Assembly: GCF_014050225.1 (NCBI RefSeq)
Contig: NZ_JACFXV010000062.1
Span: forward strand, 1 to 64,000
Source: Stappia albiluteola
Lineage (GTDB): Bacteria > Pseudomonadota > Alphaproteobacteria > Rhizobiales > Stappiaceae
Reading direction: 5' to 3'
DNA length: 64,000 nucleotides
Shown: in pieces, positions 35,488 through 45,603 of the stretch
Numbering within the stretch: position 1 is the stretch's first letter
Layout: every line of letters begins with the position of its first letter
The notes under the pieces: generated by a model
What the model was told of the DNA's origin: nothing
Seen by the model: only the letters and a program-made list of their open reading frames with translations
The model's database searches: none
Translations under genes and position numbers: made by a program

Positions 35488-38418
35488 ATGCCGGCCAAGC
35501 CGATACTCCTGCCCGGCATCACCCTTACGCGCACGGGAGCCATCTTGCGATCCTTCGTCATTCTGCTTTCGACGCTGATCGTTCTCCTGGCGGGCGGATT
35601 GTCAGCCCTGGCGCTTGAGGCGATTCCCGTGCCGCTCGACGCGGAAGCGCTCGACCTGACGAATTCGATCGAACGCTACCCGAATGTGGGGCCCGGCCTG
35701 CAGGTCTCCACCGCGCCGGGAGCGGATGGCATCGTGCGGCGCATCGAGGTGAATTCCCGCAACGACGAGAACTCGAGCTGGGCCGTCTTTGCGCTTTCCA
35801 ACCCGAGCGACGAACAGATCGATCGCCTTATCGTGGCTCCGTTCTTTCGTCTGGTCGGCTCCCAGGTGGTGTGGCCTGATCTCGGCTCATCGCGCATCGT
35901 TTCCATGACGCCCAGCCAGGGATTTTCACCCGAACGCCAGAAGAGCCAGGAGGCGGATGTCTTTCTGATTACGCTCGACCCGGGTGCCGTCGTCACATTC
36001 GTCCTGGAGCTTCGCACGACGACGTTGCCGCAGATCCGCCTCTGGCAGCCGGAGGTCTACAAGGAGACGGTCAACGCCTACACGCTCTACCGCGGCATCA
36101 TTCTGGGCATTTCCGGCCTGCTCGCCCTGTTTTTGACCATCCTTTTCGTGGTCAAGGGGACGGTGATGTTTCCCGCGACCGCGATCCTCGCCTGGTCGGT
36201 TCTTGCTTACCTGTGCATCGACTTCGGCTTCTGGAACCGGGTTTTCCAGCTCATTCCGGGTGACGACCAACTGTATCGCGCGTCTGCCGAGGTGGCGCTG
36301 GCTGCAAGCCTGATCGTCTTCCTCTACGCCTATCTCAACCTCAATCGCTGGCACATCCGATACAGCCATCTGGTGCTGGGCACCCTGATCCTGGTGCTGG
36401 GGCTGCTGGGGGTTGCGGTCTGGGATCCATCGGTTGCCGCCGGCATAGCCCGCATGTCGCTCGGCGTCATCGCCATCCTCGGATTCGTCGTCATCTCGGT
36501 GCTCGCGTTCCAGGGCTACGACCGGGCGATCATGCTGGTGCCGACCTGGGTCCTGCTGATTGCCTGGATGATCGGCGCCGCCATGACAATCACCGGGGCG
36601 CTTGCCAATGACATCGTCCAGCCGGCGCTTGCCGGCGGACTCGTGCTGATCGTCTTGCTGATTGGCTTCACGGTGATGCAGCACGCATTTGCGGGCGGCG
36701 CGATCGTCCAGGGATTGATTTCCGATGTTGAACGACGGGCCCTGGCCCTTACTGGATCGGGCGACATCATCTGGGACTGGGACGTCGACCGCGACCGCAT
36801 TACCACCGGCAACGAGGTGGAAGACCTGCTTGGCATGAAGCGCGGCGTTCTTGACGGCCCGGCCCGCGACTGGCTCGATTTTCTCCATCCACAGGACCGC
36901 GATCGGTTCAGGGCGACCCTGGACGCGGTCGTTGATCAGCGCAGGGGCAGGATCTCTCAGGTTTTCCGCCTGCGTGCAGAAGACGGGCATTTCCGCTGGC
37001 TCAGGCTCCGGGCACGGCCGATCGTCGGTTCCGATGGCGAGGTGATCCGGTGCGTCGGCACGCTGCTGGATGTCACCGAGCAGAAGATTGCCGAAGAACG
37101 GCTCCTGCACGATGCGGTGCATGACAATCTCACCGGACTGCCCAACCGCGAGATCTTCATGGATCGCGTGGATGCCGCGGTTGCCAGGGCGAAGGCGGAA
37201 GGCAACGGCCGTCCCACAGTGCTGATCATCAATCTCGATCGCTTCAAGCAGGTCAATGACACGATCGGTCTCTCGGCGGGCGACAGCATCCTGCTGACTG
37301 TCGCGCGCCGTCTCGGACGGCAATTGAAGCCGCTCGATTCCGTCGCGCGTATCTCCGGCGATACCTATGGCCTGCTGCTCTTGTCGGAACAGGCCGCGGA
37401 TCGTATCGCAACCTTCGCCGATACATTGCGCAAGGCGCTGCGGTCGCCGATCACCTTCGGCGATCGCGAGGTTTTCCTCACGGCCTCCATCGGCGTTTCT
37501 ATTTTCGAGAGCGGTCAGGTTCGCCCGGATGAACTCATTGGCGACGCCGAAATCGCGATGAACCACGCCAAGCGCCTGGGTGGCGACCGGGTTGAGATTT
37601 ATCGCCCGACCCTGCGTTCGGCGTCCGTCCATACGGTGGAACTGGAGGCGGATCTTCGCAAAGCCCTGGAAACCGACGGCATTTCGGTCTCCTATCAACC
37701 GATCGTTCGCCTCGTCGACCGGGCGATCGCCGGTTTCGAAGTCTTGGCGCGCTGGAACCATCCGGTACGCGGGCCGATTTCCCCAAGCGAATTCATTCCC
37801 GTCGCCGAGCAGTCCGGTCTCATCAACGATCTCGGCCTTTTCGTGCTGGAGCGCGGCGCCAGGCAACTCGCCGAATGGCAGCAGAAATTCCGGGCGCCGG
37901 CACCACTCTTCATTTCCGTCAATATTTCGTCCCGTCAGCTCCTGCGGCAGGATCTGATCAACGACGTCAAGGCGATCCTGTCGCGCTCTCTGCTTTCGCC
38001 GGGCACGCTGAAACTCGAACTCACCGAATCGATGGTGATGAGCAATCCGGAATATTCCGCCAAAGTGCTGGAGAGGCTGCGCGAGCTTGGCGCCGGCCTG
38101 TCCCTCGATGATTTCGGGACCGGCTATTCAAGCCTGAGCTATCTGCAGCGCTTCCGCTTCGACACGATCAAGATCGACCAGTCTTTCGTCAGGCCGAACG
38201 GGCGCAGCGCGAGGCCGGTCATTCTGCGGTCCATCGTGGCGCTTGGCCATGATCTCGGCATGCAGGTGGTCGCGGAAGGGGCGGAGACGGAGTCGGATGC
38301 GCTCGAACTCTACCAACTCGGATGCGAATATGCGCAGGGCTTCCTTTTCGGCCAGCCCATGCCGCCGGCGGAAGCGACCAAGCTGCTGCAGTCGGAAACG
38401 CGGCTCGAGCACGCGTGA
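35488..38418 (+). CDS. PAS-GGDEF-EAL membrane protein, probable c-di-GMP phosphodiesterase
   Basis: 976 residues from ATG 35488. A signal-anchor (residues 20-43) leads to a periplasmic domain (45-200) and about seven helices (200-405), then PAS (420-530), GGDEF (545-705) and EAL (720-965). The GGDEF motif is degenerate (SGDTY, 623-627), so cyclase activity is unlikely. The EAL domain has EVLARW, ELTES, DDFGTGYSS, IKIDQ and VAEGAE, so cleavage of c-di-GMP is likely. An earlier ATG at 35440, with an AGGCG site, would overlap the GNAT gene by 47 bases; the true start is uncertain. Confidence 0.9.
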   Translation: MPAKPILLPGITLTRTGAILRSFVILLSTLIVLLAGGLSALALEAIPVPLDAEALDLTNSIERYPNVGPGLQVSTAPGADGIVRRIEVNSRNDENSSWAVFALSNPSDEQIDRLIVAPFFRLVGSQVVWPDLGSSRIVSMTPSQGFSPERQKSQEADVFLITLDPGAVVTFVLELRTTTLPQIRLWQPEVYKETVNAYTLYRGIILGISGLLALFLTILFVVKGTVMFPATAILAWSVLAYLCIDFGFWNRVFQLIPGDDQLYRASAEVALAASLIVFLYAYLNLNRWHIRYSHLVLGTLILVLGLLGVAVWDPSVAAGIARMSLGVIAILGFVVISVLAFQGYDRAIMLVPTWVLLIAWMIGAAMTITGALANDIVQPALAGGLVLIVLLIGFTVMQHAFAGGAIVQGLISDVERRALALTGSGDIIWDWDVDRDRITTGNEVEDLLGMKRGVLDGPARDWLDFLHPQDRDRFRATLDAVVDQRRGRISQVFRLRAEDGHFRWLRLRARPIVGSDGEVIRCVGTLLDVTEQKIAEERLLHDAVHDNLTGLPNREIFMDRVDAAVARAKAEGNGRPTVLIINLDRFKQVNDTIGLSAGDSILLTVARRLGRQLKPLDSVARISGDTYGLLLLSEQAADRIATFADTLRKALRSPITFGDREVFLTASIGVSIFESGQVRPDELIGDAEIAMNHAKRLGGDRVEIYRPTLRSASVHTVELEADLRKALETDGISVSYQPIVRLVDRAIAGFEVLARWNHPVRGPISPSEFIPVAEQSGLINDLGLFVLERGARQLAEWQQKFRAPAPLFISVNISSRQLLRQDLINDVKAILSRSLLSPGTLKLELTESMVMSNPEYSAKVLERLRELGAGLSLDDFGTGYSSLSYLQRFRFDTIKIDQSFVRPNGRSARPVILRSIVALGHDLGMQVVAEGAETESDALELYQLGCEYAQGFLFGQPMPPAEATKLLQSETRLEHA

Positions 38419-38483
38419 TTTGACACTCCGGCGCCCATTCGCGCAGGTGGCGAAGATCGTGCTCCCTTCCGATTGCGGATGAC

Positions 38484-39575
38484 ATGAACGTAGATACGCT
38501 GATCGTCGGCGGCGGACTTTCGGGTCTTGCGCTCGCCAACCTGCTCGAAGCGCGGGGCCATGCCTATCATCTGGTCGAGGCTCGCAATCGCTTCGGCGGA
38601 CGTGTTCTCAGCCATCGCGCGGATGAGCAGGCGGGGGCACCGGGCTTCGACCTCGGGCCGGCGTGGTTCTGGCCGCATCAGCCGCGCATGCTGCGCCTGA
38701 CGGGTGATCTGGGGCTGCGCGTCTTCGAGCAATATTCGTCGGGCCGGCTGGTCCTGGAAGAGGCGGACGGTTCGGTTCGCCGTGACCTCGATTTCTCCAC
38801 AATGGCCGGTTCCTTGCGGCTCGCGGGCGGTATCGCAGAACTGACCGACCGGCTGGCGGCGTCGCTTCCTGCCGGGAGAAGATCGAACCGCAGCCGCGTC
38901 GTCTCCATCGAAAGAATGGACGGCGGTCTCGTCTCGACGATTGCCAACAAGGGCGAGGATATCCGGAAGATCGTCAGCAGGCAGGTAGTGCTGTGCCTTC
39001 CCACCCGGCTCGCCGCCGATACCATCCGCTTCATTCCGGAACTCGGGGCTGCGGAAATGCGTGCCATGGCGGATGTCCTGACCTGGATGGGCGGGCAGGC
39101 GAAGGTGGTCGCCTTGTACGACACGCCATTCTGGCGCGGGATCGGCTTGTCCGGCGACGGCATGAGCCGGCGCGGGCCCATGGTGGAAATCCATGACCTG
39201 TCGCCGCCGGAGGGCGGACCCTATGCCCTATTCGGCTTTGTCGGTGTGCCGGCCCATATCCGGCAAGGCCGGGAAGCGGAGCTGAGGGAAGCGGCAAGGC
39301 AACAGCTGGAGCGTATGTTCGGACCTGAAGCCGGGAAGCCTATCGATATTCAGCTCAAGGACTGGGCCTTTGACGGGTTGACGTCGACCGAGGCCGATCA
39401 CGTGCCGGCCGGCGAACATCCCGCCTACGGGATGCCGCACCCGCTGCGAAATCTCTGGGACGGTCGTCTTGTCTTCGCCTCGTCGGAGATGGCCGTCGAG
39501 CACGGCGGGTACCTGGAAGGCGCCCTTGAGGCGGCCGAAGCCGCGGCCGATCGGATAGTGTCCCCGGTCGCCTGA
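38484..39575 (+). CDS. flavin monoamine oxidase-like FAD-dependent oxidoreductase
   Basis: 363-residue cytosolic flavoprotein. The N-terminal dinucleotide motif LIVGGGLSGLALANLLEARG (7-26), EARNRFGGRV and the C-terminal LVFASSEMAVEHGGYLEGALEAAEAAA (FAD-binding end) place it in the amine oxidase/phytoene desaturase superfamily. It is shorter than typical amine oxidases (about 450) and the substrate is unknown. Plus strand, 65 bases after the EAL gene; a mosaic repeat follows the stop by 15 bases. Confidence 0.88.
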   Translation: MNVDTLIVGGGLSGLALANLLEARGHAYHLVEARNRFGGRVLSHRADEQAGAPGFDLGPAWFWPHQPRMLRLTGDLGLRVFEQYSSGRLVLEEADGSVRRDLDFSTMAGSLRLAGGIAELTDRLAASLPAGRRSNRSRVVSIERMDGGLVSTIANKGEDIRKIVSRQVVLCLPTRLAADTIRFIPELGAAEMRAMADVLTWMGGQAKVVALYDTPFWRGIGLSGDGMSRRGPMVEIHDLSPPEGGPYALFGFVGVPAHIRQGREAELREAARQQLERMFGPEAGKPIDIQLKDWAFDGLTSTEADHVPAGEHPAYGMPHPLRNLWDGRLVFASSEMAVEHGGYLEGALEAAEAAADRIVSPVA

Positions 39576-39590
39576 CAGCGATACGCGACC

Positions 39591-39708
39591 TAGAGCGCTT
39601 TCCACGAAAGCGGGATCGCTTTCGTGGATCAAGAAATCGCTCCAGGATCAATGCTTTGAGCATATCCTTATCGCCAAATCCGATTCAGATTTGGCGGGAT
39701 ATGCTCTA
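39591..39708 (+). repeat. rhizobial-type mosaic palindromic element, copy 1
   Basis: 118-bp element with two large palindromes: CCACGAAAGCG/CGCTTTCGTGG (39602-39627 region) and CGCCAAATC/GATTTGGCG (39672-39695 region). A second copy in opposite orientation lies at 51974-52089 and differs by about five substitutions and a two-base indel. The architecture is that of RIME-type intergenic repeats of rhizobia. The last three bases (39706-39708) are the stop codon TAG of the adjacent minus-strand gene. Confidence 0.85.
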
Positions 39709-40884
39709 GCTGACGCTGCGCAGCCTGTCCTTGGCTAACTTGTGGGTTCCGGCCGGCGACTTGAATACTCTCTCGCCGCTCTTGTCGGTGGCAACCGAGA
39801 CCACCTTGTTGCGGCCGCTTTCCTTTGCCCGGTAGAGGGCGGCATCGGCTTCCTCGATCAGGCTGGCAAGCGATGCCGTTCCATGGGACGAAGACATCGA
39901 CGCAACGCCGGCACTGATGGTGATGCGGATTTCGGCACCTGGAAGGCTTATCGTCGTCGCTTCGATCAGCCTGCGGATCCGGTCCGCGCATTGCAGGGCC
40001 TGATGCGCCTTGGCGCCGAGCATCAAAACCGCATATTCCTCGCCGCCGTAACGGATCACCTCGTCTTCACGGCGTGCCATTTCCCGGATGATTTCCGCTA
40101 CCCGCGCAATAACCTTGTCGCCGGCGGCATGGCCATGCATATCGTTCACCCGTTTGAAGAAGTCGATATCGAACAGGGCGACTGCGAAGGATGCGTCGTC
40201 TCCCTTCAGGCGGCCTCGCAGGCTTTTTTCGACATCTTCCAGGCGGCGCCGATTGGAGAGTTGCGTCAGCCAGTCCGTCTGCGCGGCAATTTGGGCATTC
40301 TGCATCAACATCGAGCGCTTTTCTTCCCAGCGCAGGAAGAGGCCGACGATGAAGACACCGGCCAGGTTGATCGCACCCAGCGGAAAAGCGAAGCGCTCGA
40401 TGATCGTCCAGGCGAGGTCGCCGGGCAGGGCGAGAAGGCCAAGGATCTGAAACAGCGCGGCATTGGCGCCGTAGAGCGCCAGATGGGTGAGGTTTCGACC
40501 TCCCGGAAAGATGCGCGACCAGAAAATACCGGCGACAGTGGCTCCCACGATGCCGAGAGAGCCGGCAATGACGCCGGTCCCGCCTTCCGAAATGCGGAAC
40601 AAGGCCGCCATGCTGCCTGCAATGACGGCGGCAATCCAACCGCCGAAGGGGGCGGCGAGCGTCACCATGACGCCACGGGCGTCGATCAGCAGGCCCGGAG
40701 CGAATACGATCGGATTGAGCATTGAAGCGATTGCGGCGCCGCCAAAGAGAATTCCGGCAAGCAGGATTTTCAGCCTGCCATGCAGGCTCGGCCGAATGAC
40801 GAGGCTGTAGGTCAGGGCAACGAGCGCCGCCAGCCCCAGGCTGCCTATCATCTGCGCTATGACGCCGGATTGTAGATACTGCAT
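39706..40884 (-). CDS. GGDEF diguanylate cyclase with 5TM sensor domain
   Basis: 392 residues. The N-terminal half has about five or six helices of the 5TMR-LYT type, followed by a GGDEF domain. The active motif is GGEEY in EVIRYGGEEYAVLML, with intact A-site residues and, five residues upstream, an RRED sequence that fits the RxxD inhibitory I-site, so product inhibition is expected. Activity: synthesis of c-di-GMP. The stop codon is the terminal TAG of the mosaic repeat at 39591-39708. It is convergent with the FAD gene. Confidence 0.92.
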   Translation of the reverse strand: MQYLQSGVIAQMIGSLGLAALVALTYSLVIRPSLHGRLKILLAGILFGGAAIASMLNPIVFAPGLLIDARGVMVTLAAPFGGWIAAVIAGSMAALFRISEGGTGVIAGSLGIVGATVAGIFWSRIFPGGRNLTHLALYGANAALFQILGLLALPGDLAWTIIERFAFPLGAINLAGVFIVGLFLRWEEKRSMLMQNAQIAAQTDWLTQLSNRRRLEDVEKSLRGRLKGDDASFAVALFDIDFFKRVNDMHGHAAGDKVIARVAEIIREMARREDEVIRYGGEEYAVLMLGAKAHQALQCADRIRRLIEATTISLPGAEIRITISAGVASMSSSHGTASLASLIEEADAALYRAKESGRNKVVSVATDKSGERVFKSPAGTHKLAKDRLRSVS

Positions 40885-40950
40885 ATGGTTTGCCGTTCTC
40901 GCCTGCAGGCTATTATGACTTTTCTATTATTAACGATTGAATATACACGC

Positions 40951-40966
40951 CGTGATAGAGATCACG
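40951..40966. promoter_or_regulatory. CRP/FNR-like operator upstream of the diguanylate cyclase
   Basis: CGTGAT-AGAG-ATCACG is a perfect palindrome containing GTGA-N6-TCAC, the core of CRP/FNR family sites. It lies about 67 bases upstream of the diguanylate cyclase start (40884) on its 5' side. Regulator unknown; the flanking bases lack the outer T/A. Confidence 0.5.
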
Positions 40967-41036
40967 CTTTGATCGCTACTGGATGCGACATGTAGACGCG
41001 CTTATACACGCATTTCACGAATATTGGTGCAAATAC

Positions 41037-41951
41037 TCAGAAATTCGGTCGCGGAACGATGAAAGGGATTGACTCGCCACCGGATTCGATCAGTAGCGGG
41101 GTTGTGGCGAAAGGATCGCCATCGATCTGTGCGGCCACCGGCTCTTCGGCCGTAATTTCCACACGGTTGGCGGCAAAGCAACGAACGCCGCGCATCTTGT
41201 GAAGGCGCCGGAAGGCGAGGGCGAGGCCGGCCCGCAGAAGAAAGGGTGCGTCGTCGCGTTCGAGCGCAATCAGATGCAGTCCGCTTCGGGTTACCGATGC
41301 ATCGGGGCAGATGACGAAAGCTCCGCCATAGCAACGGCCGTTGGTTACGACCGCAAGCCGGGCGGATATCGTTTTTTCCGAAGTCTTTATGGTGAGCGGG
41401 GCTTTTGGGCGTCTTGCGGCAAACCTTTTCAAGGCCGTCGCGACATAAGACAGCTTGCCGTAGCGTCGCTTCATCGCGAGCGGCACCGCATGCACCACCT
41501 CCGCATCGAAACCGGCCGATGCCATCAGCACGAAGGGACGCCCGTTGGCGAGGCCGTGATGGAGCGGCACGCGACGGTCGTCGAGGATCATCTCGGCAAT
41601 CGCGTGGGCCTTGAACGGAAGGCGCAGTTCCTGCGCCAATACGTTGGCGGTGCCGAAGGGAATGACGGCAAGCGCCGGTGGGGCGGCGTGCAGGACCAGA
41701 CCGCCGAGCGCTTCGTTGACGGAGCCGTCGCCGCCCGCCACGACGATTATGCCGGCCGATAGCGAGGGCTCGGCGCAGATCGCGCCAATCTCCCCCGCGC
41801 GCTGGGTCAGATGCAGCCTGACCGACCGGCCGCTTTCCGTCAGCAGGCGGGACACGGCCTCCAGAAGCCTTGCATCGAACGACCCCGCAGTCGGATTGGC
41901 GAGAATGAGGATTTCGGCAGGTTCCCCGGATGGGGCGGCGTTGCCGGTCAC
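41037..41951 (-). CDS. diacylglycerol/lipid kinase family protein
   Basis: 304 residues of the diacylglycerol kinase catalytic superfamily. The nucleotide motif [15 protein letters not shown] lies near 68-82, followed by [13 protein letters not shown], a conserved metal/substrate patch, and a later [10 protein letters not shown]. The lipid substrate is unknown (diacylglycerol or sphingoid/ceramide type). The start is GTG 41951, overlapping the rnhA stop by four bases (GTGA), so the two are coupled. Confidence 0.9.
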   Translation of the reverse strand: MTGNAAPSGEPAEILILANPTAGSFDARLLEAVSRLLTESGRSVRLHLTQRAGEIGAICAEPSLSAGIIVVAGGDGSVNEALGGLVLHAAPPALAVIPFGTANVLAQELRLPFKAHAIAEMILDDRRVPLHHGLANGRPFVLMASAGFDAEVVHAVPLAMKRRYGKLSYVATALKRFAARRPKAPLTIKTSEKTISARLAVVTNGRCYGGAFVICPDASVTRSGLHLIALERDDAPFLLRAGLALAFRRLHKMRGVRCFAANRVEITAEEPVAAQIDGDPFATTPLLIESGGESIPFIVPRPNF

Positions 41952-42406
41952 GCCGACGCCCCGTTGCGGCCCTTCTGGAAGGGTTTCATGCCGCGGCGCG
42001 CCAGTTCGTCGGCCTTCTCGTTCTCGGGATGGCCGGCATGACCCTTCACCCAGTGCCAGTCGACCTGGTGGCGCTGGCGGGCCTGATCGAGCGCCTGCCA
42101 TAGATCGGCGTTCTTCACCGGCTTCCTGTCGGCGGTGCGCCAGTTGTTGCGCTTCCAGTTGAAGAGCCACTGGGTGATGCCGTTCTTCACGTAGGCGCTG
42201 TCGGTATAGAGGTCGACCGAGCACGGTCGCTTGAGCGAATTCAGCGCCTCGATCGCCGCCGTGAGTTCCATGCGGTTGTTGGTGGTCTCGCTTTCGCCGC
42301 CGCAAAGTTCCTTTTCGTGCTCGCCAAAGCGCAGCAATACGCCCCAGCCACCGGGACCCGGATTGCCGGAGCAGGCGCCATCGGTATAGGCGGTGACGCG
42401 GGACAT
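41948..42406 (-). CDS. rnhA: ribonuclease HI
   Basis: 152-residue RNase HI that degrades RNA in RNA-DNA hybrids. Catalytic acidic residues are visible in [41 protein letters not shown] and [31 protein letters not shown] is the family end. ATG 42406 ([10 protein letters not shown]) avoids overlap with thrB; an ATG at 42427 would overlap by 17. The order ispH-thrB-rnhA is conserved in rhizobia. Confidence 0.96.
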   Translation of the reverse strand: MSRVTAYTDGACSGNPGPGGWGVLLRFGEHEKELCGGESETTNNRMELTAAIEALNSLKRPCSVDLYTDSAYVKNGITQWLFNWKRNNWRTADRKPVKNADLWQALDQARQRHQVDWHWVKGHAGHPENEKADELARRGMKPFQKGRNGASA

Positions 42407-42410
42407 GGCG

Positions 42411-43376
42411 CTATCCGTCGAGGCCATAGGCACTCACCGATTGGGCGTCGCGATGGAACCGCAGTTTCTTCAGATATTCCTTTGGATCCTTCGGCGTCAC
42501 CAGCGCCCCCTCGGGCACGTTCAGCCAGTCGTGCAGCCGCGTCAGCAGGAAGCGCAAGGCCGCTCCGCGTGCAAGGATCGGCAGCGTCGCGAATTCCGCG
42601 TCGGTGAAATCGCGCACCGAGCGGTAGCCGTTCAGGAGCGCGCGGGCCTTCGTCACGTTGAAGGAAAGATCGGCCTCGAAGCACCAGGCGTTGAGACAGA
42701 TCGCGACGTCATAGGCCAGGAAATCGGTGCAGGCGAAATAGAAGTCGATCAGGCCCGAGAGGTCTTCGCCGAGAAAGAAGACATTGTCCGGAAAAAGGTC
42801 GGCATGGATCACTCCGGTGGGAAGATTACCGGGCCACGCAGCCTCGAGATAGGCGAGTTCCTCGGAAAGCTCGGCGCCGAGCCCCGGCGCGACCTCGTCG
42901 GCGCGGGCAAGCGATCCCTCCAGAAGCGGCCGCCAACCCGTCACCGAAAGTGCATTCCGGCGGACCATCGTGAAATCGGCACCTGCAAGATGGAAGCGCG
43001 CCAGCGCTTCGCCAAGGGCGGCGCAATGCACAGTGCGCGGACGCCTGATCCACATGCCGTCGAGAAAGGTGACCATTGCCGCGGGCCGCCCGGCGAGCGT
43101 GCCGAGCATTTCCCCGTCATTGGCGACGAGCGGCGTCGGGCAGGTGATCCCCTTGCCGGCGAGGTGCCGCATCAACTCGAGGAAGAACGGCAGGTCCTTC
43201 GGGTCGACGCGCTTCTCGTAGAGCGTCAGGATGAAATAGCCGGCTTCCGTATGGACGAGAAAGTTCGAGTTCTCCACGCCCTCGGCAATGCCCTTGAAAG
43301 ACAGCAGCTTGCCGATATCGTAGCGGGCGACAAAAGCGGCGAGCTCTTCGTCGGCGACGTCGGTATAGACGGCCAC
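42411..43376 (-). CDS. thrB: homoserine kinase
   Basis: 321-residue homoserine kinase of the APH-fold type (ThrB of alphaproteobacteria), phosphorylating homoserine for threonine synthesis. Diagnostic are [22 protein letters not shown] at the start, [29 protein letters not shown] (Brenner motif with Asp and Asn ligands), and [20 protein letters not shown]. The start is 5 bases after the ispH stop (43382). thrC is at 32.1 kb, so the pair is not adjacent. Confidence 0.96.
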   Translation of the reverse strand: MAVYTDVADEELAAFVARYDIGKLLSFKGIAEGVENSNFLVHTEAGYFILTLYEKRVDPKDLPFFLELMRHLAGKGITCPTPLVANDGEMLGTLAGRPAAMVTFLDGMWIRRPRTVHCAALGEALARFHLAGADFTMVRRNALSVTGWRPLLEGSLARADEVAPGLGAELSEELAYLEAAWPGNLPTGVIHADLFPDNVFFLGEDLSGLIDFYFACTDFLAYDVAICLNAWCFEADLSFNVTKARALLNGYRSVRDFTDAEFATLPILARGAALRFLLTRLHDWLNVPEGALVTPKDPKEYLKKLRFHRDAQSVSAYGLDG

Positions 43377-43381
43377 GGGCG

Positions 43382-44377
43382 CTACTCCGCGGCCTGTTCG
43401 CGCAAGGCGCGCGGCAGATTGAAGGCCGTGGTTTCCTTGGCCGTCCGCACCGTCTCGACGTTGACGTCATAGCGATCCGCGAACGCGCCGATGATCTCCT
43501 CGACCAGCACCTCCGGTGCCGAAGCCCCGGCGGTGATGCCGAGCCGCGAGATGCCTTCAAAGGTTCCCCAAGGGATTTCCGATGCGCGTTGAACGAGCAC
43601 GGCGACCGGACAACCGGCGCGCTCGGCCACTTCGCGCAGGCGCTGCGAATTGGAGGAGTTCGGAGCTCCGACCACAAGCATCGCATCGACCAGCGGAGCG
43701 ACGCTCTTCACGGCTTCCTGGCGGTTGGTAGTGGCGTAGCAGATGTCGTCCTTGTGCGGGGCCACGATATCGGGAAAGCGCTCGCGCAGGATGTCGACGA
43801 TAGCCTTGGTGTCGTCGACCGAAAGGGTCGTCTGGGTGATCCATGCCAGCGGCCTGTCGCCGGCGGGTTGGAAAGTGCGGGCATCGTCTTCCGTTTCGAC
43901 GAGCCGCACGGCCCCTTCCGGCAACTGGCCCATCGTGCCGATCACTTCCGGGTGGCCGGCATGGCCGATCAGCACGATCTCGCGTCCCTTGCGATAGTGG
44001 ATCTCGGCTTCCTTGTGCACCTTGGAAACGAGCGGGCAGGTGGCATCGAGGTAGAACATGTTGCGGGCCTGCGCTTCCGCGGGGACCGATTTCGCCACGC
44101 CATGCGCGGAGAAGATCACCGGCCGCTCGCGCTCGGCATCGGGGATCTCGGCCAGTTCCTCCACGAAGACGGCGCCCTTCGCCTTCAGGCTTTCCACGAC
44201 ATATTTGTTATGGACGATCTCGTGGCGGACATAGACGGGCGCGCCGAAGCGTTCGATGGCCAGTTCGACGATCTGCACGGCGCGGTCGACGCCGGCGCAG
44301 AAGCCGCGCGGGGCGCAAAGCGAAATGTCGAGGCGAGGCTTGCTGTTCGCCGGTGCCGCGATCCCTGTCGCCGTCAT
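43382..44377 (-). CDS. ispH: 4-hydroxy-3-methylbut-2-enyl diphosphate reductase
   Basis: 331-residue IspH (LytB), the last MEP-pathway enzyme, reducing HMBPP to IPP and DMAPP with a [4Fe-4S] cluster. The three cluster Cys lie in [12 protein letters not shown] (C27), LDATCPLV and [20 protein letters not shown] and [11 protein letters not shown] are further signatures. ATG 44377 (MTATGIAAP) follows GAGGTATTC. Some upstream in-frame translation exists to 44773 but is a shadow of another gene. Confidence 0.96.
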   Translation of the reverse strand: MTATGIAAPANSKPRLDISLCAPRGFCAGVDRAVQIVELAIERFGAPVYVRHEIVHNKYVVESLKAKGAVFVEELAEIPDAERERPVIFSAHGVAKSVPAEAQARNMFYLDATCPLVSKVHKEAEIHYRKGREIVLIGHAGHPEVIGTMGQLPEGAVRLVETEDDARTFQPAGDRPLAWITQTTLSVDDTKAIVDILRERFPDIVAPHKDDICYATTNRQEAVKSVAPLVDAMLVVGAPNSSNSQRLREVAERAGCPVAVLVQRASEIPWGTFEGISRLGITAGASAPEVLVEEIIGAFADRYDVNVETVRTAKETTAFNLPRALREQAAE

Positions 44378-44558
44378 GAATACCTCGATTGATCTTGCAA
44401 GCCGCTGCGTTAGCCTTTGAGGACGGCTATTGGGGGGCAATAGAGGTAAGCGCGGGGCGACTGTCAAGGGCAGGTGGCGAGACCGGCCCCCGCTCGCCAA
44501 AGCCCGCCTCACCTGATATAGACGTGCCCGCGATTTTGACAAAACAGTCGGGTACGGG

Positions 44559-45161
44559 ATGTCGCTCAGGAAGAATGCCGGCTTCAAGCCGCTTTGTCGC
44601 GCCGCCATGGTCGTTGCTGCCGCCTCGGGCCTTGCGGCCTGCAATATCCCTGGCGAAGGGATCGGCAAGCAGATCGTCACGGGCGGCGGCGCCGGCAAGA
44701 GCGTGGCGGACGTCTCGCCCGATGCTTTTGTCGCTCCGCCCTGGTGCCCGCCGATCAGTGTCGAACGGAACAAGTTTCTCGTGATGAACTACGAGCGCGG
44801 CAAGGATGGCGACGCCAGCGCGCTCATCTATCAGGCATCCATCGAGAAATGGGCGGTGGGCTGCAAGCGCGTCAACGGCCAGACCCAGGTGACGGTCGGC
44901 GTTTCGGGACGGATTACGCCCGGCCCGGTCTGGAAGGGTGGCGAGGTGCTCCTGCCGGTCCATGTCAACCTGATCGAAAGCGGCGAGGCCGAAGCCGAGG
45001 ACAAGAAGACCGAAAACGTCTTCACCGTCCCGGTCACGCTTGGCGAAGGCGCGCCGGCGGAACTTTGGAACCTCGTTGAGAGCAGCATCACGATCCCGCC
45101 GGACGCGCGGCCCAAGATCACGATCGCCCTCGATGAGGCGGGCAAGTCCGCCAGGCGGTAA
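44559..45161 (+). CDS. hypothetical lipoprotein
   Basis: 200 residues with a lipoprotein signal: [29 protein letters not shown], lipobox GLAAC, lipidated Cys at 28. The mature part has no recognised domain; it is rich in short beta-like segments and ends in [24 protein letters not shown] do not recognise the family. It is divergent from ispH, 181 bases apart, and stands 193 bases upstream of the glycine riboswitch. A perfect 7-bp hairpin (CACGTTT/AAACGTG, 45166-45185) follows its stop. Confidence 0.7.
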   Translation: MSLRKNAGFKPLCRAAMVVAAASGLAACNIPGEGIGKQIVTGGGAGKSVADVSPDAFVAPPWCPPISVERNKFLVMNYERGKDGDASALIYQASIEKWAVGCKRVNGQTQVTVGVSGRITPGPVWKGGEVLLPVHVNLIESGEAEAEDKKTENVFTVPVTLGEGAPAELWNLVESSITIPPDARPKITIALDEAGKSARR

Positions 45162-45354
45162 CCGCCACGTTTGCGAAGAAACGTGTGCGGGGTGTCAATT
45201 GGCGATTGCAAGATGGCGCGCTTTGGTGTTCTAGAAGCCCTGAATTCAGGCATCCGGAAGAATTGACTCGGCCAAGGCAAGCGTCGATTATTCCGGCCCG
45301 TATGGCGTCGCCGTTGCGCGCCTTATGGGAGGAGGGAGCGATCCCTCGCAAAGT

Positions 45355-45543
45355 TCTGCGGGAGAGGCCAGCGGAAGAGCTGGCGCCGAAGGAGCAACCG
45401 CCCCGGAAACTCTCAGGCAAAAGGACCGCTGAACAAGCAACGCTCTGGAAAGAAGCCGGGTGGATTTCCGCCTGGCTCGCCGAAGGAGTAACCGGCGCGG
45501 GTTCGTCCTGCCGGGAAATCTCTCAGGCCCGCAGGACAGAGGG
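45355..45543 (+). ncRNA. tandem glycine riboswitch upstream of gcvT
   Basis: Two aptamer-like units follow one another. In the first, a GAGAGGCC start at about 45362, the GAAGGAGCAACC core at 45388-45399 and CTCTCAGGCAAAAGGACC at 45411-45428 are canonical. In the second, GGAAAGAAGCC, GAAGGAGTAACC (45483-45494) and CTCTCAGGCCCGCAGGAC (45521-45538) repeat the scheme. The pair lies just upstream of gcvT and should activate the operon when glycine is high. Boundaries are approximate. Confidence 0.93.
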
Positions 45544-45603
45544 GGCGCGGATGGGCTAGCCATGCCCGGTCCGTGTCATGTCTCTTGTCTGGGTGCCTTT
45601 GCG

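Noticed and set aside
35926-37866. 646-codon minus-strand frame inside the EAL gene
   Set aside because: Antisense shadow of a multi-domain gene with clear PAS-GGDEF-EAL motifs.
44378-44773. Long N-terminal extension of IspH
   Set aside because: It overlaps the lipoprotein gene antisense; the family starts at MTATG with a good ribosome site.
45166-45185. 7-bp hairpin after the lipoprotein gene as a terminator
   Set aside because: The stem is perfect but lacks a T-tract, so it was kept only as a note.
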